Positions 1-7,025 of a stretch of 30,639 nt of DNA are shown here, piece by piece (position 1 is the stretch's first letter; every line of letters begins with the position of its first letter). A model generated the notes under the pieces. That model saw only the letters and a program-made list of their open reading frames with translations, was not told the origin of the DNA and searched no databases. Made by a program: the position numbers and the translations under genes. Source of the stretch: Robinsoniella peoriensis (lineage in GTDB: Bacteria > Bacillota > Clostridia > Lachnospirales > Lachnospiraceae); assembly GCF_042680125.1 (NCBI RefSeq), contig NZ_JBHTNY010000063.1, one strand, 5' to 3'.

Positions 1-77
1 CTGCGGCCAGCTGACGGAGCCCATGCCAGTTTCCCACACCCATCTTTCCGTACACTACCTATCATTTACAAAGCGTC
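1..77 (-). repeat. Left copy of outward-facing terminal repeat
   Basis: Bases 1-59 are the reverse complement of 30541-30599 with one mismatch (position 38). The match continues with a small indel to about base 77 (paired with about 30523). Read outward on the minus strand, the repeat has an open frame beginning Val-Tyr-Gly-Lys-Met-Gly-Val-Gly-Asn-Trp-His, and the single mismatch is silent in that frame (GGT against GGA). No transposase or target-site duplication is visible. A dispersed chromosomal repeat at which an assembly contig ended is the likeliest explanation. Confidence 0.85.
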
Positions 78-153
78 CCCTTCTCAGCAAAACCCAAATT
101 TAAGATGAAATTATTAGGCTGGAGAAAAAGTATATGGGATTTGTAAAAAACAG

Positions 154-183
154 TTGACAAAATTACCAAACAAGAAGTATACT
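154..183 (+). promoter_or_regulatory. Promoter of the pentose operon
   Basis: TTGACA at 154-159 and TATACT at 178-183 are separated by 18 nt, a near-consensus vegetative promoter. It lies about 55 nt upstream of the first gene of the isomerase-kinase operon. Confidence 0.8.
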
Positions 184-196
184 GTGGATATAAAGT

Positions 197-212
197 TTAG
201 TAAATGAACTAA
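197..212. promoter_or_regulatory. Candidate operator (TTAGT-N6-ACTAA)
   Basis: A perfect 5-bp inverted repeat with a 6-nt centre starts 13 nt after the -10 box, where a bound repressor would block transcription. TTAGT/ACTAA half-sites resemble those of XylR-type sugar repressors, but no regulator gene lies next to it. The assignment rests on position and symmetry only. Confidence 0.35.
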
Positions 213-245
213 TTATTTCAGAAAGCATAAAGGAGGATGAATTCT

Positions 246-863
246 GTGCTTGAAACTTACAAAGTAACCGATGAAAAGTTCAGAAAGTATGGCCGCATTG
301 TAAAAGATATTGACTGCGGTGAATTAATTGAGAAGATGAAATCGACACCCCTTCCGGAAGATGTTATCTATGTTCCATCTGTTTCAGAACTGGAAGAGCT
401 GCCGGTATATGAGAGGATGCAGACAATAGCATACGGCGAATTACCAATACAGATTGGTTACTGCAACGGACATAATCATTTATTAAATGCAGTAGAATAT
501 CACCGTTCATCAGAAGTAAATGTGGCAGTGACAGATTTAGTACTTATGCTGGGAATGCAGCAGGATATCGAAGCAGACTATACATATGATTCGTCAAAAA
601 TTGAAGCATTTTTTGTTCCGGCGGGAACCGTAATAGAAGTCTATGCAACAACTCTTCACTATGCACCCTGTAATACCCGGGAAGAGGGATTCCAGTGTGT
701 GGTAATTCTCCCAAGAGATACAAACCTTCCTTTGGACCAGTGCCATGGAGGAGATCAGGAAGATAAACTTTTAACAGCTAAGAATAAATGGCTGGTTGCG
801 CATCCGGATGCAAAAATCGATGGGGCATTTAACGGAATCAAAGGGGAAAACCTTTCTTTATAG
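246..863 (+). CDS. DUF4867 family protein, cupin-like
   Basis: A cytoplasmic protein of about 205 residues that I recognise as DUF4867, a family of unknown function found beside sugar isomerases and kinases in Firmicutes. The middle carries a His-rich GHNHL motif, a YHRSSEVNV segment and later a short beta-rich PAGTVIEVY stretch, typical of a cupin barrel that could bind metal or sugar. It is the first gene of the operon, 81 nt ahead of the isomerase. Start: AGGAGG at 231-236 directly abuts the ATG at 237, which is too close for initiation. The in-frame GTG at 246 has 9 nt spacing and is preferred. An annotation starting at 237 would add three residues. The family call is fairly sure. A role as sugar mutarotase or isomerase partner would be inference. 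Confidence 0.85.
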   Translation: MLETYKVTDEKFRKYGRIVKDIDCGELIEKMKSTPLPEDVIYVPSVSELEELPVYERMQTIAYGELPIQIGYCNGHNHLLNAVEYHRSSEVNVAVTDLVLMLGMQQDIEADYTYDSSKIEAFFVPAGTVIEVYATTLHYAPCNTREEGFQCVVILPRDTNLPLDQCHGGDQEDKLLTAKNKWLVAHPDAKIDGAFNGIKGENLSL

Positions 864-944
864 GAAAACCAAGTCTTAAAACATAGTAAGAAAGAAAATA
901 TTAAAATAACCATAAATCATAGTATTTTATTCAGGAGGAAAAAA

Positions 945-2429
945 ATGAACAACATGCCAAAAGTTAAAATCGGTATTGTAGCTGTAAGCAGGGACTGTTT
1001 CCCGGAATCTTTATCCGTATCCAGAAGAGAAGCTCTGGTAAAAGCGTATAAAGAAAAATATAATGCAGAAAACATTTATGAATGTCCAATCTGCATCGTT
1101 GAAAGTGAAATTCATATGGTGCAGGCATTAGAAGACGTAAAGAAAGCAGGCTGTAATGCACTGGTTGTATATCTGGGGAACTTCGGACCGGAAATTTCCG
1201 AAACATTGTTAGCAAAACATTTTGATGGACCATCCATGTTTGTTGCAGCAGCAGAAGAAAGCGGAGACAATCTGGTTCAGGGTCGCGGAGATGCTTATTG
1301 CGGTATGTTAAATGCCAGCTATAATTTAAAACTTCGTAATATTAAAGCATACATTCCGGAATATCCGGTTGGAAATGCAGAAGAATGCGCAGATATGATA
1401 GAAGAATTTGTTCCGATTGCAAGAGCAGTTGTGGGACTTTCTAAATTGAAAATCATAAGCTTTGGTCCTCGTCCTTTGAATTTCCTTGCTTGTAATGCTC
1501 CAATTAAACAGCTCTATAACTTAGGGGTAGAGATTGAAGAAAATTCAGAACTGGATTTATTCGAAGCATTTAATAAGCATGCAGATGACCCACGTATCGC
1601 AGATGTAGTGAAAGATATGGAATCTGAGCTTGGAGAAGGTAATAAAAAACCGGAAATTCTTGCTAAACTTGCACAATATGAACTGACACTCTTAGACTGG
1701 GTAGAAGCGCATAAAGGCTATAGAGAATATGTAGCAATTGCAGGAAAATGCTGGCCTGCTTTCCAGACACAGTTTGGATTCGTTCCATGCTATGTGAACA
1801 GCCGTCTCACCGGAATGGGAATCCCGGTATCCTGTGAAGTGGATATTTATGGAGCACTCAGTGAATTTATCGGAACCTGCGTAAGCGAAGATATTGTTAC
1901 TTTACTGGATATTAACAATACTGTTCCAAATGATATGTATGCTGATGATATCAAAGGCAAATTTGACTATACTCAGAAAGATACTTTCATGGGCTTCCAT
2001 TGTGGTAACACCAGTTCTAAAAAATTATCTTTCTGTGCTATGAAATATCAGATGATTATGGCAAGAGCGCTTCCAGAAGAAGTAACACAGGGTACTTTGG
2101 AAGGAGATATTGTTCCTGGAGACATTACATTCTACAGACTGCAGAGTACGGCTGATTCCAAACTGCGTGCATACATTGCACATGGTGAAGTTCTCCCGGT
2201 AGCAACACGTTCCTTCGGTGCGATTGGTATCTTTGCAATACCGGAAATGGGAAGATTTTATCGTCATGTATTAGTAGAAGGAAATTATCCTCATCATGGA
2301 GCAGTTGCGTTTGGACATTACGGAAAAGCACTTTATGAAGTATTCAAGTTCATCGGTGTAGACGTAGAAGAAATCGGATTTAACCAGCCAAAAGGAATGT
2401 TATATAAGACCGAAAATCCATTTGCATAA
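945..2429 (+). CDS. L-fucose/L-arabinose isomerase family aldose isomerase
   Basis: A 494-residue protein of the L-fucose isomerase fold, which interconverts aldoses and ketoses using a divalent metal (Mn2+ in characterised members). The metal-site pattern of FucI is visible: Glu298 in CEVDIYGAL, Asp322 in LLDINNT, and a C-terminal His pair 450-451 in YPHHGAV. His352 lies in GFHCGN. It is somewhat shorter than E. coli FucI (about 590 residues), as in the distantly related Clostridia members. The ribosome binding site AGGAGG at 933-938 sits 6 nt before ATG. Its neighbour is a xylulokinase, not an L-fuculokinase, and no fuculose-phosphate aldolase is present. The natural substrate is therefore more likely a pentose (D-xylose, D-lyxose or D-arabinose type) than L-fucose. 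The family is sure; the substrate is inferred. Confidence 0.85.
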   Translation: MNNMPKVKIGIVAVSRDCFPESLSVSRREALVKAYKEKYNAENIYECPICIVESEIHMVQALEDVKKAGCNALVVYLGNFGPEISETLLAKHFDGPSMFVAAAEESGDNLVQGRGDAYCGMLNASYNLKLRNIKAYIPEYPVGNAEECADMIEEFVPIARAVVGLSKLKIISFGPRPLNFLACNAPIKQLYNLGVEIEENSELDLFEAFNKHADDPRIADVVKDMESELGEGNKKPEILAKLAQYELTLLDWVEAHKGYREYVAIAGKCWPAFQTQFGFVPCYVNSRLTGMGIPVSCEVDIYGALSEFIGTCVSEDIVTLLDINNTVPNDMYADDIKGKFDYTQKDTFMGFHCGNTSSKKLSFCAMKYQMIMARALPEEVTQGTLEGDIVPGDITFYRLQSTADSKLRAYIAHGEVLPVATRSFGAIGIFAIPEMGRFYRHVLVEGNYPHHGAVAFGHYGKALYEVFKFIGVDVEEIGFNQPKGMLYKTENPFA

Positions 2430-2455
2430 CAACGGCAGTGTAATTTAAGAAAATA

Positions 2456-2485
2456 GGAAGCTCGCAGTGCGGGCTTTCTGTTATT
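2456..2485 (+). terminator. Weak hairpin after the isomerase gene
   Basis: Arms 2456-2465 and 2469-2478 (GC-rich, with two G-T pairs and a 3-nt loop) form a stem followed by a T-poor tail. It may terminate partly or protect the 3' end between the isomerase and kinase genes. Confidence 0.35.
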
Positions 2486-2514
2486 GAAATCAAAATGATA
2501 CGGCTGATGTGAAA

Positions 2515-2559
2515 GCATTGCTTTGTAATTTGGCTGAATATTGTGGCAGTCAGCAATGC
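2515..2559 (+). other. Inverted repeat in the xylulokinase leader
   Basis: GCATTGCT (2515-2522) is complementary to AGCAATGC (2552-2559). The enclosed 29 nt contain a second short complementarity (GGCTG with CAGTC). This could be a structured leader in the 186-nt gap before the kinase gene. No known riboswitch class is recognised. Confidence 0.3.
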
Positions 2560-2615
2560 ACAGGTGATGTTACATGGGCAGGGATATTTTTTAAAGGAAG
2601 AGAGGAAACGGACAG

Positions 2616-4085
2616 ATGTTATATATAGGAGTAGATTTAGGTACGTCTGCGGTAAAGCTTTTGTTAATGGAAGCAGATGGTACCATTAAAAATGTAGTTT
2701 CAAAAGAGTATCCGCTTTATTTTCCGAATCCCGGATGGTCTGAACAGAAACCGGAAGATTGGTGGAGTGCAGTAGTAGCGGGAATACAGGAACTGACAGC
2801 AGATTGTAATAAGGCGGAGGTTGCCGGAATCAGCTTTGGCGGACAGATGCATGGATTGGTGATACTGGATGATAAGGATGAGGTAATCCGCCCGGCTATT
2901 CTCTGGAATGACGGCAGAACCGGAAAAGAAACCGACTATTTAAATGAAGTTATCGGAAAGGATAAATTATCCGAATATACGGCGAATATTGCATTTGCCG
3001 GTTTCACGGCACCAAAAATTCTCTGGGTTAAAAATAATGAGCCGGAAAATTTTGCAAGAATAAAAAAGATTATGCTGCCAAAGGATTATCTGGCATATAA
3101 ATTATCCGGAGCGTTCTGTACCGATGTATCCGATGCTTCCGGTATGCTGATTTTTGATGTGAAGAATAAATGCTGGTCCAAAGAAATGCTGGATATCTGC
3201 GGCATTACAGAAGAACAGGTTGCAAAGATCTATGAAAGTTATGAGATAGTCGGTACCTTAAAACCGGAGGTCGCAAAAGAGCTGGGTCTTCCGGAAACTG
3301 TGAAGGTTGTTGCAGGTGCAGGAGATAATGCGGCAGCAGCTGTGGGAACCGGTACCGTGGGAGATGGGATGTGTAATATTTCTCTTGGTACCTCCGGAAC
3401 AATTTTTATTTCCAGTAAAGATTTTGGCGTAGATGAGCACAATGCACTTCATGCTTTTGCCCATGCAGACGGACATTACCACCTGATGGGATGCATGTTA
3501 AGTGCCGCATCCTGCAATAAATGGTGGATGGATGAAATTATCGGTACCAAAGATTATGCAAAAGAGCAAAGTGAAATCATAAAATTGGGACAGAATAATG
3601 TGTTTTTCCTGCCATACCTGATGGGAGAGCGTTCCCCTCACAACAATCCAGATGCAAGAGGAACCTTTATCGGCATGACCATGGATACCACTAGGGCAGA
3701 TATGACCCAGGCTGTATTGGAAGGGGTTGCATTTGCAATCCGGGATTCATTCGAAGTAGCGAAATCCTTAGGGATTCATATCGAAAGAACGAAGATCTGC
3801 GGAGGCGGTGCCAAGAGTCCCCTTTGGAAGAAGATTGTTGCAAATGTATTAAACATTAAAGTGGATGTCATTGCCAGTGAAGAAGGCCCGGGACTTGGCG
3901 GAGCAATGCTGGCGGCAGTTGCCTGCGGCGAATACAAAAATGTGGAAGAAGCGGCAGCCGGTATTGTGCGTGTAGTGGATACAATTGACCCCACACCTGA
4001 AATTGCTGCAAAATACGAAGAAAAGTATAAAAAGTTTGTGAAGATTTATCCAACAGTAAAAGATTTGTTTCAGGAGATCATCTAG
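2616..4085 (+). CDS. xylB: Xylulokinase
   Basis: A 489-residue FGGY carbohydrate kinase that phosphorylates D-xylulose to D-xylulose 5-phosphate with ATP, feeding the pentose phosphate pathway. Visible features are the N-terminal phosphate loop DLGTSAVK with Asp7, the substrate motif GGQMHGLV around residues 75-82, the catalytic-base motif GAGDNAAAAVG with Asp237 (equivalent to Asp233 of E. coli XylB), and the C-terminal CGGGAKSPLW adenosine motif. Length is standard. A GAGG ribosome binding site lies about 9 nt before ATG. It follows the isomerase by 186 nt and is followed by a strong terminator, so it ends the operon. Closely related FGGY kinases act on other ketoses, but the overall match is to XylB. 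No canonical xylA is present in the window. Confidence 0.92.
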   Translation: MLYIGVDLGTSAVKLLLMEADGTIKNVVSKEYPLYFPNPGWSEQKPEDWWSAVVAGIQELTADCNKAEVAGISFGGQMHGLVILDDKDEVIRPAILWNDGRTGKETDYLNEVIGKDKLSEYTANIAFAGFTAPKILWVKNNEPENFARIKKIMLPKDYLAYKLSGAFCTDVSDASGMLIFDVKNKCWSKEMLDICGITEEQVAKIYESYEIVGTLKPEVAKELGLPETVKVVAGAGDNAAAAVGTGTVGDGMCNISLGTSGTIFISSKDFGVDEHNALHAFAHADGHYHLMGCMLSAASCNKWWMDEIIGTKDYAKEQSEIIKLGQNNVFFLPYLMGERSPHNNPDARGTFIGMTMDTTRADMTQAVLEGVAFAIRDSFEVAKSLGIHIERTKICGGGAKSPLWKKIVANVLNIKVDVIASEEGPGLGGAMLAAVACGEYKNVEEAAAGIVRVVDTIDPTPEIAAKYEEKYKKFVKIYPTVKDLFQEII

Positions 4086-4094
4086 TACAGTAAG

Positions 4095-4124
4095 TTCCCC
4101 GGGTCATTGACTCGGGGAATTTTT
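4095..4124 (+). terminator. Rho-independent terminator of the pentose operon
   Basis: Ten-base arms 4095-4104 and 4110-4119 (TTCCCCGGGT / ACTCGGGGAA) with a 5-nt loop are followed by a run of T. It closes the isomerase-kinase operon. Confidence 0.88.
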
Positions 4125-4187
4125 CGTGATATTCTAGTATTTTGAAGAAATAACAATATTCACCATAGCAAAGAAAGAGGAGATATT

Positions 4188-4880
4188 ATGATTAAAGTAT
4201 GTATCTTTGACCTAGATGGGACACTGGCTGATACAGTAGAATCATTGGCCTATTGTGGAAACCGCGCGCTTGAAGCCATGGGACTATCCGCTTTTCCGAC
4301 TGACCGGTTCCGGTATTTTGCGGGAGATGGATCAGCAGAGCTGGTACGAAGGTGCCTGAGGGAAAATGGTGACTTGCAATGCGAAGGTTTTGATGAGCTT
4401 AGCCGTTTGTACGGTACTTATTTTGCAAAGGATTGTATGTATCATGTGAAGCCGTTTCCGGGAATTGTAGAATTGTTGGAGTGGTTAAAAGGCCATAATA
4501 TTAAAATCAGCGTTTTTTCGAATAAGCCTCATGAACAGGCGATAGATGTAGTAGAATCACTATTTGGCAAAGGCTATTTTGATTACATACAGGGACAGCA
4601 GGAAGGAATTCCAAGAAAGCCGGCCCCGGATGGAGCGATCAAGATTGCAGAATATTTTCAGGTTTCGTGTGATGAATGCCTGTATATAGGGGATACGAAT
4701 ACCGATATGCAGACAGGAAATGCGGCAGGAATGGATACGGTGGGTGTTTTGTGGGGATTCCGTGACAGAGTAGAGTTAGAAGAAAATCACGCCAAAAGAA
4801 TTGTAAACAGTCCTTCGGAAATCTCAGTAATTCTGGAACAGGAAAATCTCAGGTCTGCTTGCGATGTACGGAGGAGATAA
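4188..4880 (+). CDS. HAD-IA hydrolase, phosphoglycolate phosphatase-like
   Basis: A 230-residue haloacid dehalogenase superfamily phosphatase of the Gph/PGMB subgroup. Motif I is DLDGT with Asp8 as nucleophile and Asp10. A helical cap occupies about residues 15-85. Motif II is SVFSN (Ser111 region), motif III is Lys144 in PRKPAPDG, and motif IV is GDTNTD with Asp169 and Asp173. It is cytoplasmic and should release phosphate from a small phosphorylated metabolite; the substrate cannot be read from sequence. The ribosome binding site GAGGAG sits 6-7 nt before ATG. It starts after the xylB terminator and leads a run of three HAD genes, suggesting an operon for phosphometabolite clearance. Confidence 0.88.
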   Translation: MIKVCIFDLDGTLADTVESLAYCGNRALEAMGLSAFPTDRFRYFAGDGSAELVRRCLRENGDLQCEGFDELSRLYGTYFAKDCMYHVKPFPGIVELLEWLKGHNIKISVFSNKPHEQAIDVVESLFGKGYFDYIQGQQEGIPRKPAPDGAIKIAEYFQVSCDECLYIGDTNTDMQTGNAAGMDTVGVLWGFRDRVELEENHAKRIVNSPSEISVILEQENLRSACDVRRR

Positions 4881-4934
4881 GGTTGAAAGAAAATTACGAT
4901 GCAGAAAGGACGCCACGATGTGATTCTTTCAACC
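4881..4934 (+). promoter_or_regulatory. Leader inverted repeat 1 of the first Cof gene
   Basis: GGTTGAAAGAA (4881-4891) is perfectly complementary to TTCTTTCAACC (4924-4934), an 11-bp stem around a 32-nt loop. The second Cof gene has the related AGTTTGAAA/TTTCAAACT pair at the equivalent place, so this is part of a duplicated two-stem leader. Confidence 0.6.
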
Positions 4935-4950
4935 TGTTTGATTGTGGCAG

Positions 4951-4972
4951 TATTGCAGGCAAGCCTGCAATA
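4951..4972 (+). promoter_or_regulatory. Leader palindrome 2 of the first Cof gene
   Basis: ATTGCAGGC-AA-GCCTGCAAT (4952-4971, extended by one A-T pair) is a perfect palindrome ending 17 nt before the start codon of the Cof gene. Its homologue at 5873-5892 has C/G in place of T/A at one pair on both arms, so pairing is kept. It is either an RNA hairpin next to the ribosome binding site or a dimeric protein operator. There is no T run, so it is not a terminator. Confidence 0.65.
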
Positions 4973-4988
4973 TGCAGTGGGAATAAAT

Positions 4989-5837
4989 ATGATTAAGTTA
5001 ATTGCAAGCGATTTAGACGGAACTTTATTGCAGAATGGTGCGCAGGAGTTAAATCCCGGAACTGTCCAGCTGATTCATGAACTGACAAAGCAGGGGCGCA
5101 TTTTTGTAGCGGCCAGCGGAAGACAGTATCCAAATCTGAAAAGGCTGTTTGCTCCGGTCAGTGATGAGATTGCTTTTATTTGTGAGAATGGCTCCCTTGT
5201 GGTATACCAGGATAAGATATTAGCGAAGCATATCATTCCAAGAACTACCGGTCAGGAGATTCTGAATGCGATGATGGAGCGGGAAGGATGTGAAGCTCTG
5301 CTGTCAGGTGTAAATACCTGTTACATACAGCCAAAGGATGAGGCATATATGATACACATCCGTGATGTGGTTAAAAATACAGTAACGGTAGTAGATGACA
5401 TTCTGAAAGTAGAAGAACCTTATCTGAAAATTTCAGTTTATGAAAAAAACGGGATTAATAATTCTGAGGATTATTGGAATGAACGGTTTGGAAAGGAAGT
5501 TACGGTTGTGACCTCCGGCAATCTTTGGCTGGATACCGTTCCAAAAGGTATCAATAAAGGAACAGCGATGCAGGATCTGTTCCGTGAACTTCAGGTTACA
5601 CCACAGGAGACAATGGCATTTGGGGATCATTATAATGATGTGGAAATGCTTCAAAATGTTTCCTATAGTTTTGCTATGGACAATGCCCAGCCGGGGATTC
5701 TGGACATCTGCAATTTTCATACAGATCAGGTAGAAAAAACCCTGGAAGAAGTATTGGATGGAAAATATGATAATAAATTACATGCAAATAGAACGGATAT
5801 GAGCCATAGAAAATGCAGCACGGGAGGAAAAGTTTGA
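4989..5837 (+). CDS. Cof-type HAD-IIB phosphatase (first of a tandem pair)
   Basis: A 282-residue Cof/YidA-type HAD phosphatase, a cytoplasmic sugar-phosphate or flavin/cofactor phosphatase family. Motif I is SDLDGTLL near the N-terminus, followed by AASGRQY (motif II), the large IIB cap, and GDHYNDVEML (motif IV). The open frame runs upstream to an ATG at 4899, but that codon has no ribosome binding site and lies inside a leader inverted repeat. The start at 4989 matches the family N-terminus (Met-Ile-Lys-Leu-Ile-Ala) and its paralogue. Its ribosome binding site (AGTGGG) is weaker than the AGGAGG of the second copy. The last about 25 residues are a poorly conserved tail, and the stop codon falls inside the leader repeat of the next gene. 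Confidence 0.88.
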   Translation: MIKLIASDLDGTLLQNGAQELNPGTVQLIHELTKQGRIFVAASGRQYPNLKRLFAPVSDEIAFICENGSLVVYQDKILAKHIIPRTTGQEILNAMMEREGCEALLSGVNTCYIQPKDEAYMIHIRDVVKNTVTVVDDILKVEEPYLKISVYEKNGINNSEDYWNERFGKEVTVVTSGNLWLDTVPKGINKGTAMQDLFRELQVTPQETMAFGDHYNDVEMLQNVSYSFAMDNAQPGILDICNFHTDQVEKTLEEVLDGKYDNKLHANRTDMSHRKCSTGGKV

Positions 5838-5857
5838 AAGAATAGCGTTTTCAAACT
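5831..5857 (+). promoter_or_regulatory. Leader inverted repeat 1 of the second Cof gene
   Basis: AGTTTGAAA (5831-5839) pairs perfectly with TTTCAAACT (5849-5857) around a 9-nt loop. It contains the stop codon of the upstream Cof gene, so ribosomes finishing that gene would disturb it. It corresponds to the 4881-4934 pair. Confidence 0.55.
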
Positions 5858-5872
5858 ACTTATTAAGGCAGT

Positions 5873-5892
5873 ATCGCAGGCAGGCCTGCGAT
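5873..5892 (+). promoter_or_regulatory. Leader palindrome 2 of the second Cof gene
   Basis: ATCGCAGGC-AG-GCCTGCGAT is a perfect 9-bp-arm palindrome ending 4 nt before the AGGAGG at 5897-5902 and 17 nt before the ATG at 5910. It covaries with 4952-4971 (C-G here, T-A there). Adjacency to the ribosome binding site suggests translational control, though a DNA operator is equally symmetric. Confidence 0.65.
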
Positions 5893-5909
5893 ATGCAGGA
5901 GGTAAAACT

Positions 5910-6716
5910 ATGATTAAATTAGTTGCATCAGATATTGATGGTACATTGCTGGTAGAAGGAAGCGATAAAATAAATGAAGAAATTTTCGATGTGATCCTGA
6001 AATTAAAAGACCAGGGCACTCTTTTTGCGGCTGCAAGCGGAAGGCAGTATGCAAGTATCCGCAGATTGTTTGCACCAATCGAAAATGAGATGATATTTGT
6101 TTCTGAAAACGGCTCAAATGTGGTCTGCAGAGGCTATGAAGTGTCATCTACCGTACTAAACCGTAAGGATGCAGAAGAGCTGATCCGATTTATCCGCAGG
6201 CAGCCGGGATGTTATTTGACCGCATCCACCAGGGGTCCAATGTATATCGAAGATAATGACGCGGATTTTTGGAAATTGCTGACAGATGGATACCACAATG
6301 ATATGCGTCTTGTCCCGGATGTACTGAAAGAAGATATTGAGATTATCAAAATTTCAATCTATAAAAGTACCGGTGTTCAGGATATTTCGGAGGAAGTGAT
6401 TGCACAGTGGAAAGACAGGTTCCATGTGACGATTGCAGGAGAACCATGGATTGACTTTATGGATTTTGATGCAGATAAGGGAAAAGCACTGCAGACTATC
6501 CAGCAGACTCTTCGTATTTCCAGAGAAGAAACCATGGTATTTGGTGACAATAATAATGATCTGGGTATGATTGCCAGCGCAGAAGAGAGCTATGCTGTTG
6601 CCAATGCACAGCCAAAAGTATTGGAAGCGGCAAAACACATTGCTGATGAAAACGTAAATGACGGTGTTTTAAAAGTTATGAAAACATTGTTGGAATCTAA
6701 GGATGTTTCATTTTAA
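5910..6716 (+). CDS. Cof-type HAD-IIB phosphatase (second of a tandem pair)
   Basis: A 268-residue Cof/YidA-type HAD phosphatase, clearly paralogous to the preceding gene. Visible are SDIDGTLL (motif I, Asp8/Asp10), AASGRQYASIRRLFAP (motif II region, almost the same wording as in copy 1), the IIB cap, and GDNNNDLGMI (motif IV). AGGAGG at 5897-5902 lies 7 nt before ATG, a stronger signal than in copy 1. The pair arose by tandem duplication that included the leader, since both the coding start and the two upstream inverted repeats correspond. The substrate is unknown; sugar phosphates are typical. It is probably co-transcribed with the small gene 40 nt downstream. Confidence 0.9.
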   Translation: MIKLVASDIDGTLLVEGSDKINEEIFDVILKLKDQGTLFAAASGRQYASIRRLFAPIENEMIFVSENGSNVVCRGYEVSSTVLNRKDAEELIRFIRRQPGCYLTASTRGPMYIEDNDADFWKLLTDGYHNDMRLVPDVLKEDIEIIKISIYKSTGVQDISEEVIAQWKDRFHVTIAGEPWIDFMDFDADKGKALQTIQQTLRISREETMVFGDNNNDLGMIASAEESYAVANAQPKVLEAAKHIADENVNDGVLKVMKTLLESKDVSF

Positions 6717-6756
6717 AGTAAACATACCGAAACACACTCTAAGAGGAGGAATATGA

Positions 6757-7020
6757 ATGTATAAATATGATGATATGTGCCTGAAGGCATTTTTAGAAAA
6801 CCAGTTACAATTATTTGATGAGAAAGTTGCAGAAACACCTGAAGAAGCAGATGAGTTTCTGGATGATGTAATGGCGGTGGTAGTTGATACACTGGAAGAT
6901 GTCAGAGATTATTTTGAAGAAGCCGGAATGGACACTTCGGATATGTCCGGGGATGAACTAAAAGAGGCTTCTGAAGTATTCCATCTTCCAGATGGACGTT
7001 ATCTGATCGTTGAAGGATAG
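6757..7020 (+). CDS. Small acidic protein, unknown function
   Basis: An 87-residue protein I do not recognise. It is strongly acidic and looks mainly helical, with runs such as TPEEADEFLDDV and TLEDVRDYFEEAG, ending in a short beta-like HLPDGRYLIVEG segment. There is no signal peptide, Cys motif or membrane segment. AGGAGG at 6744-6749 is 7 nt before ATG. An overlapping ATG at 6753 opens only a three-codon frame. It lies 40 nt after the second Cof phosphatase and probably shares its transcript. Its stop is 5 nt from that of the convergent TraX-like gene, with no terminator between them. Real gene status is supported by the ribosome binding site and full open frame. Confidence 0.75.
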   Translation: MYKYDDMCLKAFLENQLQLFDEKVAETPEEADEFLDDVMAVVVDTLEDVRDYFEEAGMDTSDMSGDELKEASEVFHLPDGRYLIVEG

Positions 7021-7025
7021 AACGT

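Noticed and set aside
4899..4988. N-terminal extension of the first Cof protein.
   Set aside because: The ATG at 4899 has no ribosome binding site, the segment covers the duplicated leader repeats, and the paralogue and family begin at the Met corresponding to 4989.
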